Assembly: GCA_900546775.1 (NCBI GenBank)
Contig: UREM01000005.1
Coordinates: 5,528 to 69,527 of the forward strand
Reading direction: 5' to 3'
DNA length: 64,000 nucleotides
Source of the DNA: an uncultured Collinsella sp.
GTDB lineage: Bacteria > Actinomycetota > Coriobacteriia > Coriobacteriales > Coriobacteriaceae
Shown here: one piece after another, positions 19,242-27,605 of the stretch
How positions within the stretch are numbered: position 1 is the first letter of the stretch
How the letters are laid out: the number at the start of each line of letters is the position of its first letter
The notes under the pieces: generated by a model
Told to the model about the DNA's origin: nothing
Seen by the model: only the letters and a program-made list of their open reading frames with translations
Databases searched by the model: none
Made by a program: the position numbers and the translations under genes

Positions 19242-19886
19242 CTAGTCACAGGCGATGTCGAGGTTCTTGCCGACGAGGCCCACGTAGCCGCCCTCGGCAG
19301 CCTTGGGACTATCTGCGTGGCAGAGAACCCACTTGTCGGCCTTCCAGTAGCAGTAGCTGTCGCCGGCGGCGGGCATGTCGGCTGCGGCCTCGGGGCGCGG
19401 GCCATTGGTGCCCGCCGGCAGCGCCACCATCACCTGGAAGCCGCCGTCGTCGACCATGCAGGGCGTGTAGTGGAGCGTGGTGGCGTAAACCTCGACGAGC
19501 GTGCCGGCGGGCGCGCGAAAGGCCTTGACCTGAGCGGTGTCGAGCTTGCCGTCGACAATTTGCTCGCGCTTGGCCAGCAGCAGAATAAAGTCGCGCGCAC
19601 CCAAATTAAACTCACTGGCACGGTGATACTCCAGACAGTTGAGGCGCGTGTTGTGGCCGTTGCACCAGCCCGGCTGGAACGGACGGCCGCCGTACATGAG
19701 CAGGCCGAGCGTGTCGACACCCTCAACCTGCTCGAGCTCGGGTGCGGAGGCCACGTACTTGGTGCCCTCGGGAATGGGAGTAGCCGCAAGCGCCTCGACA
19801 AGCGGGGCGGTCAGGTTGGACGGCACGTCGTCCCACACGCGACCATAGGATTTGAACTCGGGATCTGATACAGAGTAGATATGCAT
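19242..19886 (-). CDS. DUF4867 family protein
   Basis: A 214-residue soluble protein of the DUF4867 family, which in other bacteria accompanies sugar-catabolic genes (often tagatose or galactitol related) and has a cupin-like beta fold. Supporting stretches are MYGGRPFQPGWCNGHN and FRAPAGTLVEVYATTLHY. ATG at 19886 has CAGGAG six bases upstream; the longer frame lacks a ribosome site. It lies just downstream of the esterase-PTS-antiterminator block on the same strand, 123 bases from the esterase gene, but its base composition matches the GC-rich neighbours. The biochemical role is unknown. Confidence 0.72.
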   Translation of the reverse strand: MHIYSVSDPEFKSYGRVWDDVPSNLTAPLVEALAATPIPEGTKYVASAPELEQVEGVDTLGLLMYGGRPFQPGWCNGHNTRLNCLEYHRASEFNLGARDFILLLAKREQIVDGKLDTAQVKAFRAPAGTLVEVYATTLHYTPCMVDDGGFQVMVALPAGTNGPRPEAAADMPAAGDSYCYWKADKWVLCHADSPKAAEGGYVGLVGKNLDIACD

Positions 19887-20009
19887 GTTCGCTCCTGTTC
19901 GTTTATGTGACAGTATGAACATTCTAGAACATCATTCATCCACGACCACGATCAATACCGAAAACATTGCATGACGAAATCACCCGCTCAAAAAGCGACA
20001 TGCAGCTTC

Positions 20010-20990
20010 CTAGTCGAGATAATCTTTAAGAAACTCAATAACGCTCATACACCAGTAGTCGGTCTCCGGCGCATGGGGCTTCATCAATGCGTGCCCCCCT
20101 TCTGAATACATGACTCCCTCATGGTGTACTCCAGCTGCATCCAGAGCATCGACCATCTTTTCATAATTGTCGGGCGATACAATATCATCGTCAGCGCATT
20201 GCCAAAGATATGTCGGAGGATACTGCTCCCACACATGCTGATTAATACAGAAATCATCGAGCGAGTCGCGACCAGCCCCGCCGCACACCGAATCAAGAAA
20301 TCTATTGTCTGATGCGTTCTCAAAGCCACGAAGATCAATCGGTGCATAACACAGGACCAAGGCTTTGGGTGCCTCGCATCCGTAGGACGCAAATCCCTTG
20401 TTGTCCGTCCCCCACTCGGCAGTTAAATGCGCACCAGCAGAAAAGCCGATAACTGCATAACTTTTTGCGACATTAAATTTCGCTGAATTCTCGAAGACAA
20501 AACGGACAGCTCGATTTAAATCGTCGATTGGACGCGGCATCAAAGGCTCGACCCTCACCCTGTATGACAGCACGAACACGTTATAGCCCGCATCGTTGAG
20601 CTCGGGGGCAACGGGAAAGCCTTCCATTTGATGACAAACGCTCTGATAACCTCCGCCCGAAACCGCAATGATAAAGGGAGCCCCGGGTCTCCCGGGAAAG
20701 AAGAACAGTTTCGTGTTGCGTCGAGTCGGATCACGGATGCAGTCGGCTTCATCCCATATATCGTAGGCAACTTGCCTCCCGTCATCCACGAGCTCGACAA
20801 TCCGATTCAATCCACGCAAAACGCGAGTAGTTTCATATGGATTAGCATCAGAATTCATATGAGACACGATGGGTTTATTCCACATGCGCTCCCAAGTTGA
20901 AGGCCGGCAAAGCATAAGGTGCTCGCCAAAGCCAGCGAACTCAGGAAGGAGCGCGATTTCGCCAAACGTCATATCGGCTGTAATTGTCAT
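20010..20990 (-). CDS. Alpha/beta-hydrolase (carbohydrate-esterase-like)
   Basis: A protein of 326 residues without signal peptide. The core is an alpha/beta hydrolase: oxyanion region AVSGGGYQSV, nucleophile Ser in VIGFSAGAHLTAEWG, Asp in CADDDIVSPDN and His in YSEGGHALMKP. This matches acetyl-xylan-esterase-like and BD-FAE-type enzymes that deacylate sugars. It follows the PTS permease by about 105 bases on the same strand, and codon use is clearly more A/T-rich than in neighbouring genes, as it is in the permease and antiterminator. Together they look like an acquired unit in which an acylated glycoside is imported and then deacylated. Confidence 0.82.
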   Translation of the reverse strand: MTITADMTFGEIALLPEFAGFGEHLMLCRPSTWERMWNKPIVSHMNSDANPYETTRVLRGLNRIVELVDDGRQVAYDIWDEADCIRDPTRRNTKLFFFPGRPGAPFIIAVSGGGYQSVCHQMEGFPVAPELNDAGYNVFVLSYRVRVEPLMPRPIDDLNRAVRFVFENSAKFNVAKSYAVIGFSAGAHLTAEWGTDNKGFASYGCEAPKALVLCYAPIDLRGFENASDNRFLDSVCGGAGRDSLDDFCINQHVWEQYPPTYLWQCADDDIVSPDNYEKMVDALDAAGVHHEGVMYSEGGHALMKPHAPETDYWCMSVIEFLKDYLD

Positions 20991-21095
20991 AGCTAGTCAC
21001 TCCAAAAATGAGGGTGGGCTCGCGTGAATCAACGGCAAGCCCACCACATGCAATCTGCCGCGGGGTTTTCGGCAGCTTACATCCCAAATAATTGT

Positions 21096-22466
21096 CTACT
21101 CCACTACTGCCTCTTCATCAGGGCGATACAGGATGTAAACGAGAACGAAGTTAAGAATTAAACCGACGACATTGCAAAGAATTGCGCCGATGAGGCTGCT
21201 CATATCACCAGAAGGATCCATATAACCGGGGAAGCTAAAAATGCCGCTCGACGTCATAACGAACGTACAGGTGTTGAAAATCGCCGGGATAACGGCACTG
21301 ATTGCTCCGGCGACCATGGAAGCGATAATGATCTTCTTGTGCTCCAAGATGATGCCGTACAGCGCCGGTTCCGTAATCCCGAAAAAGCCCGTAATGGCAC
21401 AGCTGAACCCAAGACTCTTTTCACTCGGGTCCTTCGAGCGGAGGGCAAACGCCAAACAAGCGCCGACAACACCCATGCTGCAGCAGAGAAGTCCAAGGAT
21501 AGGATCGGAGCCGACGGTCATAATATTGTTGATGGAAAGCACGATCAGGGCCCAATGGAGTCCAAGGGGGATCATAACGAGACCGAATATCGGCCCGAGA
21601 ATAACGCCGCAAAGGACGGGGCTGAACTGATAGACCGCCAGCACTGCAGTCGCAAGCAAAGAGCTCGCCTGCTGAATAACGGGGCCGATCACAAGGAGCG
21701 AGACGGGGGCGGCAACAGCAACCGTCAGGAACGGGACGAGCGCAAATGCCACAACATCGGGAAGAACCGCCCGCAGCCACTTATTAAGAACGGATGCGAA
21801 CCAAGCCGCCACGATAGCAGGAAACACCGTGGAGGAATAGCTCACCATTGTGAACTTCATGCCGAGCAAATCCAGCGCATCGCCCGCTCCGGCCGCAGCA
21901 ACGAAAGTCGGATAAATCAGGATTGCACCGAGTACCGCACCGATATATCGATCGGTTCCAAAGAACTGAGCAGCAGATGATCCGACAAGAACGGGCAGAA
22001 AATACATGCAGGCATTTCCCATGCCGTACAGCAGAGTGTATATTCCGCTCTCGGCGGAAACAGCACCCGCCGTCGTCAGAATACTAAGGACGGCGTTTAT
22101 CATTCCGCATGCGATCAAGGCAGGAAGAACGGGCATCATGATGCCGCTGATGAGCTTCATTAGCTTTCCCAGAAAGCCCTTAGTCTCTCCTTCGCTTGCC
22201 TCGGAATCTCCGGCATCAATCCCGGTTTCCTTGGCAACGATTTCATAGACCTTATCGACCTTAGGTCCCACAATCACCTGATATTGCCCCGCGGAATGGC
22301 GAATGTCGATCACGCCATCAATCGCCTTGACTTTTGCATCGTCTACGATGCTTTCGTCCTTAAGGTTGAACCTTAAACGAGTCATGCAGTGAGCTACAAA
22401 TGTAACGTTGTCTGCGCCGCCCACCATCTCGAGAATCTCGGCAGCGAGCTTGGTTGTATCTGCCAT
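21096..22466 (-). CDS. PTS transporter, fused IIB and IIC domains
   Basis: A second PTS permease of 456 residues, sucrose/beta-glucoside family. IIB carries the phosphorylated Cys27 in VAHCMTRLRFNL; IIC runs from about residue 105 to 445 with the motif GITEPALYGII. There is no IIA. Three in-frame ATG codons lie within 19 bases; 22466 (MADTTKLAAEI) fits the family start, with GGGAG some 11 bases upstream. A BglG-type antiterminator gene precedes it by 68 bases and an esterase follows, so expression is probably induced by its own substrate through antitermination. The composition is AT-rich relative to the surrounding genes. Confidence 0.9.
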   Translation of the reverse strand: MADTTKLAAEILEMVGGADNVTFVAHCMTRLRFNLKDESIVDDAKVKAIDGVIDIRHSAGQYQVIVGPKVDKVYEIVAKETGIDAGDSEASEGETKGFLGKLMKLISGIMMPVLPALIACGMINAVLSILTTAGAVSAESGIYTLLYGMGNACMYFLPVLVGSSAAQFFGTDRYIGAVLGAILIYPTFVAAAGAGDALDLLGMKFTMVSYSSTVFPAIVAAWFASVLNKWLRAVLPDVVAFALVPFLTVAVAAPVSLLVIGPVIQQASSLLATAVLAVYQFSPVLCGVILGPIFGLVMIPLGLHWALIVLSINNIMTVGSDPILGLLCCSMGVVGACLAFALRSKDPSEKSLGFSCAITGFFGITEPALYGIILEHKKIIIASMVAGAISAVIPAIFNTCTFVMTSSGIFSFPGYMDPSGDMSSLIGAILCNVVGLILNFVLVYILYRPDEEAVVE

Positions 22467-22534
22467 AAATACCATTTCTCCCATGTTGAGTTTTATATGT
22501 AACCATCAGCAAAGCGCGCGCCTTTGCCAACTAA

Positions 22535-23374
22535 TTACCTTGTTTTCGATGCAATTCGATTGATGTGCATCATGAGGTAGAGTCTTTCTTCGTCTATAAG
22601 TTCCCGCCCCGTCAGTCGGCTGAGAACAGAAGCAATATCATCGGCGCACATTGATGCCACCGGATATTCTTTTTTGAGCGAGAGGTACATCTTGCGGTTG
22701 TCGCTCACGATGCTTTCGCCAGAGTTCAACCTATTGAATAAGTACTGAAGATGGGTTGCGAACCTTGCGTAATCGAAACCTTCCCGATCAACTTGAATGC
22801 CAAGCCGATTTTCAACAGCAACGGTTGACTCCTCCAGAACACGATCGTAGATATCCGCGCTAAACTCTTTAACTACTTCGCATGAGTCCGAATCGGCCAT
22901 GTTATTGATAAACGCCATGGCAATTCCAACTGCCTCATGAGCTGGAAGCCTAACGTTAAGACGTTTCCTGATTATCTTAAGTGCATACTCGCCGATTCTA
23001 AATTCGACGGGATATTGTTGGCGGACATCAAACGATAAAGGCATGCGGACAACGATATTTTGCTCTTTGCGCTTAACCGCATACGCGATATGGTCCGCAA
23101 GGATAAACGGCAAATTAGGGCTCACCTCATAAGACAGCAAACCTGTCGACATATCAATAACATCCGAGGTAAGCTCGAGAAGCTCGTCGGGGACCTCGTC
23201 AACGAGAGCGATGTAGCGAGAGCTAACGTTATAAAACGTTCGTTGAATCTCCGAAAGAGGGACCTCGTCTCCGACATTCTTAAACCCCAGACCACGGCCG
23301 AATGCAACCAACTGTCTGCCATTTCCATCGACGCAGAGGACAGCGCTGGTATTAATTCGTTTAACAATTTCCAT
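22535..23374 (-). CDS. BglG/LicT-family transcription antiterminator
   Basis: A 279-residue RNA-binding regulator. The CAT domain (residues 1-55; INTSAVLCVDGNGRQLVAFG) binds a leader RNA and prevents a terminator from forming. Two PTS regulation domains follow, with the expected phosphorylatable His residues in ILADHIAYAV, RLPAHEAVGIA, FATHLQYLFN and YLMMHINRI, so activity should depend on PTS phosphorylation and on the cognate permease next door. ATG at 23374 follows a GGGGGG ribosome site. A terminator-like stem just upstream (23396-23453) suggests that the gene controls its own operon. Confidence 0.9.
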   Translation of the reverse strand: MEIVKRINTSAVLCVDGNGRQLVAFGRGLGFKNVGDEVPLSEIQRTFYNVSSRYIALVDEVPDELLELTSDVIDMSTGLLSYEVSPNLPFILADHIAYAVKRKEQNIVVRMPLSFDVRQQYPVEFRIGEYALKIIRKRLNVRLPAHEAVGIAMAFINNMADSDSCEVVKEFSADIYDRVLEESTVAVENRLGIQVDREGFDYARFATHLQYLFNRLNSGESIVSDNRKMYLSLKKEYPVASMCADDIASVLSRLTGRELIDEERLYLMMHINRIASKTR

Positions 23375-23395
23375 GTGTCCCCCCCTAAACAGAAC

Positions 23396-23453
23396 AAGGC
23401 TCCCGAAGCAGAATCCGACAATCAATGTCGACAGATGCTGCTTCAGGAGCCTT
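23396..23453 (-). promoter_or_regulatory. Leader terminator stem, probable antitermination target
   Basis: On the reverse strand AAGGCTCCTGAAGCAG pairs with CTGCTTCGGGAGCCTT (one G-T pair) and is followed by GTTCTGTTT. The antiterminator gene starts 22 bases later. In BglG systems such a terminator overlaps a ribonucleic antiterminator site. A clear match to the known RAT consensus was not found; a weak hairpin just upstream, around 23470-23505, could be it. Confidence 0.6.
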
Positions 23454-23574
23454 GCCTGAATATCACTCTGAGGACTAGTTTAAGCGAGCTAGTGCTAATG
23501 ACCTCGAATAAACACTTCTAAACAGTTAAACGGTCGATATCTCCGTGTGAACGGTTTGGAGGCAGAGGGCGGCC

Positions 23575-24063
23575 CTATGCCTGCTGATAGTGCAGGTGCT
23601 TCTCGTCGATATCGGCCAGGTCGCGGTCGAGATAACGGCGCGCAAGCCAGTTGGCCATGGGGAGGTTCTGATCCAGGTAGTTGCCGCACTCCTCGGGAGC
23701 AGCGCCGGGGATATCGCCCTCAAAGCCAGCAACAAACTCGAACAGCTCACGCACGAGCGGCAAGATTTCCTCGCTCGTCAGCTCACCAAAAACGACGAGG
23801 TAAAAGCCCGTGCGGCAGCCCATGGGCCCAAAGTAGACAATGCGGCTCGACCACTCGGCATGGTTGCGAAGGAAGGTGGCGCCCAGATGCTCGATGGTAT
23901 GGCACTCTGCCGTGTTCATGACCGGCTCCTTGTTGGGCGTGGTCAGGCGCAGGTCAAAGGTGGTGACGGCGGCGCCGGTCGCCGGATCGCGGTCGATGCG
24001 GCTCACATACACGCCGGGCTCGAGCAGCAGATGGTCAACGGAAAAACTCGCGATGCGCTCCAT
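23575..24063 (-). CDS. luxS: S-ribosylhomocysteine lyase
   Basis: LuxS splits S-ribosylhomocysteine into homocysteine and the precursor of autoinducer-2, in the cytoplasm as part of the activated methyl cycle. The 162-residue length is typical. The metal site is present as HTIEH plus the later Cys in GPMGCRTGFYLV, and the conserved Cys before the first His (NTAECHTIEH) is kept. An AGAGGAT ribosome site precedes the ATG. It is a single gene between the antiterminator leader and the inverted repeat that follows the FGGY kinase. Confidence 0.97.
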   Translation of the reverse strand: MERIASFSVDHLLLEPGVYVSRIDRDPATGAAVTTFDLRLTTPNKEPVMNTAECHTIEHLGATFLRNHAEWSSRIVYFGPMGCRTGFYLVVFGELTSEEILPLVRELFEFVAGFEGDIPGAAPEECGNYLDQNLPMANWLARRYLDRDLADIDEKHLHYQQA

Positions 24064-24085
24064 GGCAGATCCTCTCGGTAGTCAA

Positions 24086-24158
24086 TTTGGGACGGGGCTC
24101 TTTTAGCTGGTTCGAATGATCGCACCAATCATACCAGTCAAAAAAGCCCCATCCCAAA
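24086..24158 (-). terminator. Inverted repeat downstream of the FGGY kinase
   Basis: Arms of 25 bases (24086-24110 and 24134-24158; TTTGGGACGGGGCT on the left) match except for four positions. On the reverse strand the kinase transcript enters the stem, which carries its own T run. It may end the kinase operon, or be another GGGAC-type palindrome. Confidence 0.6.
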
Positions 24159-24198
24159 TGAGCTGCCCGGGAATAGCCTGCGGGCGCCGCGCAGCCGC

Positions 24199-25689
24199 CT
24201 AGGCAGTGTAGGCGATGGTCGCGTCGACGGCGTGACGCCAGCCGGCGATCTTTTTGGCGCGCTCGTCGGCGGGCATGGCAGGCTCCACGATGCCGCGGGC
24301 GCCGTAGACGTCGACGACGTCGCGCGTGTACATGCCCAGCGCAATGCCGCAGGCCCAGGCCGCGCCCAGACCGCTCATCTCGTCGTTGCTCGCGATGCGA
24401 ATGGGCGAGCCAACCAAGTCGCTCTCAAACTGCATCAGGTACGCGTCGCGCGTGGGACCGCCGTCAACACGAAGCTCGGCCAACGCCGCGCCCGAATCCT
24501 CGACCATCGCATCAATCACGTCGAAGATCTGATAGGCGATCGACTCGTCAGCGGCCTTTACGAACTCCGCACGGCCCGTGGTGCGCGTCATGCCAAAGAT
24601 GCAGCCCTCGGCATCGCTCGCCCAGTGCGGCGCGCCCAGGCCAGTGAACGCCGGCACAAAGTAGACGCGGCTCGCCGGATTGGCGGCGTAACACAGGTCG
24701 GTGACTTCCTCGGGATTGTTGATGAGCTCCAGGTCGTCGCGCAGCCACGTCTTGACGGCGCCGGCGTAGCTCACGTTGCCCTCGAGCACATACTCGGTCA
24801 CACCGTCCATACGCCACGCAAGCGAGCTCGAAAGCCCGTGCGAGCTGGCGACAAACTCGTCGCCGACGTTCATCATGACCGAGCTTCCGGTGCCATAGGT
24901 CGCCTTGGCCATGCCGCGGCTATGGCAGCCCTGGGCAAACAAGGCGGCATGGCTGTCGCCGAGCACGCCGTGAATGGGCACGGGCGCCGGCAAAAAGCCG
25001 CCCAGGTCCGTTGTACCGAACAGGCCATCGGAATCGGTCACCTGCGGCAGACACGCCGGATTGACACCAAAGGCCTCGCACACCGGCTCGCTCCAGCAGC
25101 CACGGCGCAGGTCAAAAAGCTGCGTGCGGCTGGCATTGGACCAGTCGCAGCGGAACTCCGCGCCGCCCGTGAGCGTCCAGACCACCCAGGCATCGATGGT
25201 GCCCAGGCACAGCTCGCCCGCCGCCGCGGCCTCGGCAGCCGCGGGAACGTTCGCGAGGATCCAGGCCATCTTGCCCGCCGGATAGTAGGGCGAGAGCACC
25301 AGACCCGTCGTGTCACGCACCAGCTCGGCCACGCCTTCGCGCGCAGCCAGCTCGTCGCACAGCTCGCGGGCGCGGGCGCACTGCCACACCACGGCATCGC
25401 ACAGCGGCTCGCCCGTCGTGCGATTCCAGGCAACGGTAGTCTCGCGCTGGTTGGAGATGCCGATGCCGGCGACGTCGGCCGGATCGACCCCGGTCTCCTC
25501 CACCACGGCGCGCGCCACGGCCAGCACGTTGGCGGCGATCTCGGCTGGATCATGGCTCACCCAGCCGGCCTCGTTGACAATCTGGCGATGCGGGCGATCG
25601 GCACGATGAATCAAATGGCCGCCCTCGTCCACCAGCAGCGCCTTGGTGCCCTGCGTGGATTGATCGATTCCGATGATGTATTTGCTCAT
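24199..25689 (-). CDS. FGGY-family carbohydrate kinase (glycerol-kinase-like)
   Basis: A cytoplasmic ATP-dependent sugar or polyol kinase of 496 residues. FGGY features: YIIGIDQSTQGTKALLVDE at the N-terminus, GISNQRETT, GVLGDSHAALF and the second-domain signature ELRVDGGPTRDAYLMQFESD. It resembles glycerol kinase in length and in these blocks, but it closes an operon of fucose-isomerase-fold protein and split transketolase, so its substrate may be a ketose formed by that isomerase. In the D-apiose transketolase route an FGGY kinase phosphorylates apulose in just this position. Glycerol kinase remains possible. The start lies 143 bases after the transketolase C half. Confidence 0.85.
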   Translation of the reverse strand: MSKYIIGIDQSTQGTKALLVDEGGHLIHRADRPHRQIVNEAGWVSHDPAEIAANVLAVARAVVEETGVDPADVAGIGISNQRETTVAWNRTTGEPLCDAVVWQCARARELCDELAAREGVAELVRDTTGLVLSPYYPAGKMAWILANVPAAAEAAAAGELCLGTIDAWVVWTLTGGAEFRCDWSNASRTQLFDLRRGCWSEPVCEAFGVNPACLPQVTDSDGLFGTTDLGGFLPAPVPIHGVLGDSHAALFAQGCHSRGMAKATYGTGSSVMMNVGDEFVASSHGLSSSLAWRMDGVTEYVLEGNVSYAGAVKTWLRDDLELINNPEEVTDLCYAANPASRVYFVPAFTGLGAPHWASDAEGCIFGMTRTTGRAEFVKAADESIAYQIFDVIDAMVEDSGAALAELRVDGGPTRDAYLMQFESDLVGSPIRIASNDEMSGLGAAWACGIALGMYTRDVVDVYGARGIVEPAMPADERAKKIAGWRHAVDATIAYTA

Positions 25690-25832
25690 GTACTCTCCTG
25701 TCTCCCCCGTCGATTCAAAAACTACAACCCGACGGACAAGGAGCGAGCGGCCGACCGGCTCATGAGAGCGCAGCCGGCCTGCTCTGAATTCAACCTAAAA
25801 GGATTGGTGCAAACCTGTCCCCGATGCACCAA

Positions 25833-26774
25833 TTACTCTGCGGGAAGGAACTCGGCGACCGTCTTGGCAATACCCTCGCCGGTGAGCCCGTAGTGCGCGA
25901 AGACCTCGGGGCTCGTGCCGGTGATGACCGGCGCGTCGGGCAGGGAAAGGCACTTGACCGGACGCGGGCAATGCTCGCCCACCACCTGCGCGACCATGGA
26001 ACCCAGGCCACCGAAGGGGCTGTGCTCCTCGACGGTCACGACGGCGCGCGTGGCACCGGCGGCCTCGATCACGGCCTCGGCGTCGAGCGGCTTGACGCAG
26101 TACATGTCGAGCACCGTTGCCGAGATGCCCCGCTCGGCCAACAGATCGGCGGCGTCCACGGCATGGCGGACCATCTCGCCGGTGGCGACGATCGTCACAT
26201 CGGTGCCGCGACGCACCCAGGTGGCGCGGTCCATCTGGAACGGGCACTCGTCCTCGGTGTACACGTCCTCCACCGGGTTGCGGCCCACGCGGATGTAGGC
26301 CGGCTTGTTGTCGGCAACCAGGGCGCGCACGAGCTCGGCGGTCTGGAAACGGTCGCTCGGCAGATATACGCGCATGTTGGGAATCGCGCTCATGGCGGCG
26401 ATATCCTGCGCGGAGTGATGGCTCATACCGAGGGCGCCATAGGAAACGCCGCCCGAGATGCCGATGAGCTTGACGTTGGTGTTGGAGTACGAAACGTCGA
26501 CCTTGCACTGCTCATACGAGCGCGTGGTCACAAAGGACGCCGGCGAGGCGGCCCAGGCCTTCTTGCCGCACGAGGCCATACCGGCGGCGATACTCACCAG
26601 GTCCTGCTCGGCGATGCCGACCTCAATGGACCGCTGGGGATACTGATCGAAGAACGGCGTGAGCGATGCGGAGCCGCGGGAGTCGGAGCACAGGACGACG
26701 ATGTCTTTATCGGTTGCGGCGGCCTCGAGCAGCGTGTCGCAGATAGCCTTGCGGTTGGCGATCTTGTTAGCCAT
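25833..26774 (-). CDS. Transketolase, C-terminal subunit
   Basis: A 313-residue protein carrying the pyrimidine-binding and C-terminal domains of transketolase. VGIAEQDLVSIAAGMASCGKK contains the catalytic Glu that activates thiamine diphosphate. The second half (TIVATGEMVRHAVDAADLL; VTVEEHSPFGGLGS) is the transketolase C-terminal domain. Its ATG at 26774 overlaps the end of the N-terminal subunit gene by eight bases, so the two halves are made together and should form one enzyme. In the gene context it may act on a branched or unusual ketose phosphate rather than in the general pentose phosphate pathway. Confidence 0.92.
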   Translation of the reverse strand: MANKIANRKAICDTLLEAAATDKDIVVLCSDSRGSASLTPFFDQYPQRSIEVGIAEQDLVSIAAGMASCGKKAWAASPASFVTTRSYEQCKVDVSYSNTNVKLIGISGGVSYGALGMSHHSAQDIAAMSAIPNMRVYLPSDRFQTAELVRALVADNKPAYIRVGRNPVEDVYTEDECPFQMDRATWVRRGTDVTIVATGEMVRHAVDAADLLAERGISATVLDMYCVKPLDAEAVIEAAGATRAVVTVEEHSPFGGLGSMVAQVVGEHCPRPVKCLSLPDAPVITGTSPEVFAHYGLTGEGIAKTVAEFLPAE

Positions 26775-27603
26775 TGATGGCCTCCTTATGGGCAGCGAAA
26801 TCGGCGATGATCTGGGCATATTCCTCATCGTTGGGCAGGTGATGATGCCAGGCGGCCTTGTCCTCCATAACGGGCGAGCCATAGCCCTTCACCGTGTTGA
26901 GGATGATGACCGTGGGCTTACCCTTGGTCTCGGCGGCCAGCGTCAGCGCGGCATCGATGGCCCGGACGTCGTTGCCCGGAATGGACAGCACGTTCCAACC
27001 GAAGGCGGCCCAGCGCTCCTCCTGCGAATCCTGCTTCATGACGTCCTCGGTGCTGCCGCTGATCTGCAGGCGGTTGCGGTCCACGAGCGCGCACAGGTTA
27101 TCGAGCTGGTAGTTGCCGCCGCTCATGGCGCCCTCCCAAACCGAGCCCTCGGCAAGCTCGCCGTCGCCCATGATGGTGTAGACGCGGTAGTCGCGGCCGT
27201 CCATCTTGCCGGCAAGCGCCATGCCGACGGCCACGGGCAGACCATGGCCCAGCGAACCGGAGTTCATCTCGATGCCCTTGAGCTTGTTGTTGGGGTGGCC
27301 GATGTAGGGGCTGCCGAACTTAGAGAAGCGGGCCTTGACGTCGTCGAGGTCCAGATAGCCCTCGTGGCAGAGCACCGCGTAGTAGGCCTCCATGGCGTGG
27401 CCCTTGGAGAGCACGAAGCGATCGCGGTTGGGATCGTCGACGGTCTCGGGCGAAATGTTGAGGTGATTGGCGTAGAGGGTCATCAGCGCATCGATGACCG
27501 ACATGTCGCCGCCGATGTGCCCGCCGGCGCCAGCCATGATGATATCGACGCAATCGCGGCGAAGGTCCCAACGCAGGGACTCAAGCTCTTCGATAGTTGC
27601 CAT
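26767..27603 (-). CDS. Transketolase, N-terminal (thiamine diphosphate) subunit
   Basis: A 278-residue protein with the thiamine-diphosphate-binding domain: GHIGGDMSVIDALMTLY, LSKGHAMEAYYAVL, GSLGHGLPVAVGMALA and the metal motif IMGDGELAEGSVWE followed by NRLQISGS. ATG at 27603 has AGGAG eight bases upstream; earlier codons in frame belong to the isomerase gene. It sits two bases after the isomerase stop and overlaps the C-terminal subunit gene, showing a tight operon. Split transketolases of this form are frequent in Actinobacteria and Firmicutes sugar operons. Confidence 0.93.
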   Translation of the reverse strand: MATIEELESLRWDLRRDCVDIIMAGAGGHIGGDMSVIDALMTLYANHLNISPETVDDPNRDRFVLSKGHAMEAYYAVLCHEGYLDLDDVKARFSKFGSPYIGHPNNKLKGIEMNSGSLGHGLPVAVGMALAGKMDGRDYRVYTIMGDGELAEGSVWEGAMSGGNYQLDNLCALVDRNRLQISGSTEDVMKQDSQEERWAAFGWNVLSIPGNDVRAIDAALTLAAETKGKPTVIILNTVKGYGSPVMEDKAAWHHHLPNDEEYAQIIADFAAHKEAING

Positions 27604-27605
27604 TT

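Noticed and set aside
23470..23505. A ribonucleic antiterminator (RAT) site before the BglG-type gene
   Set aside because: A weak hairpin is present, but it does not clearly match the known RAT consensus, so only the terminator stem is annotated.
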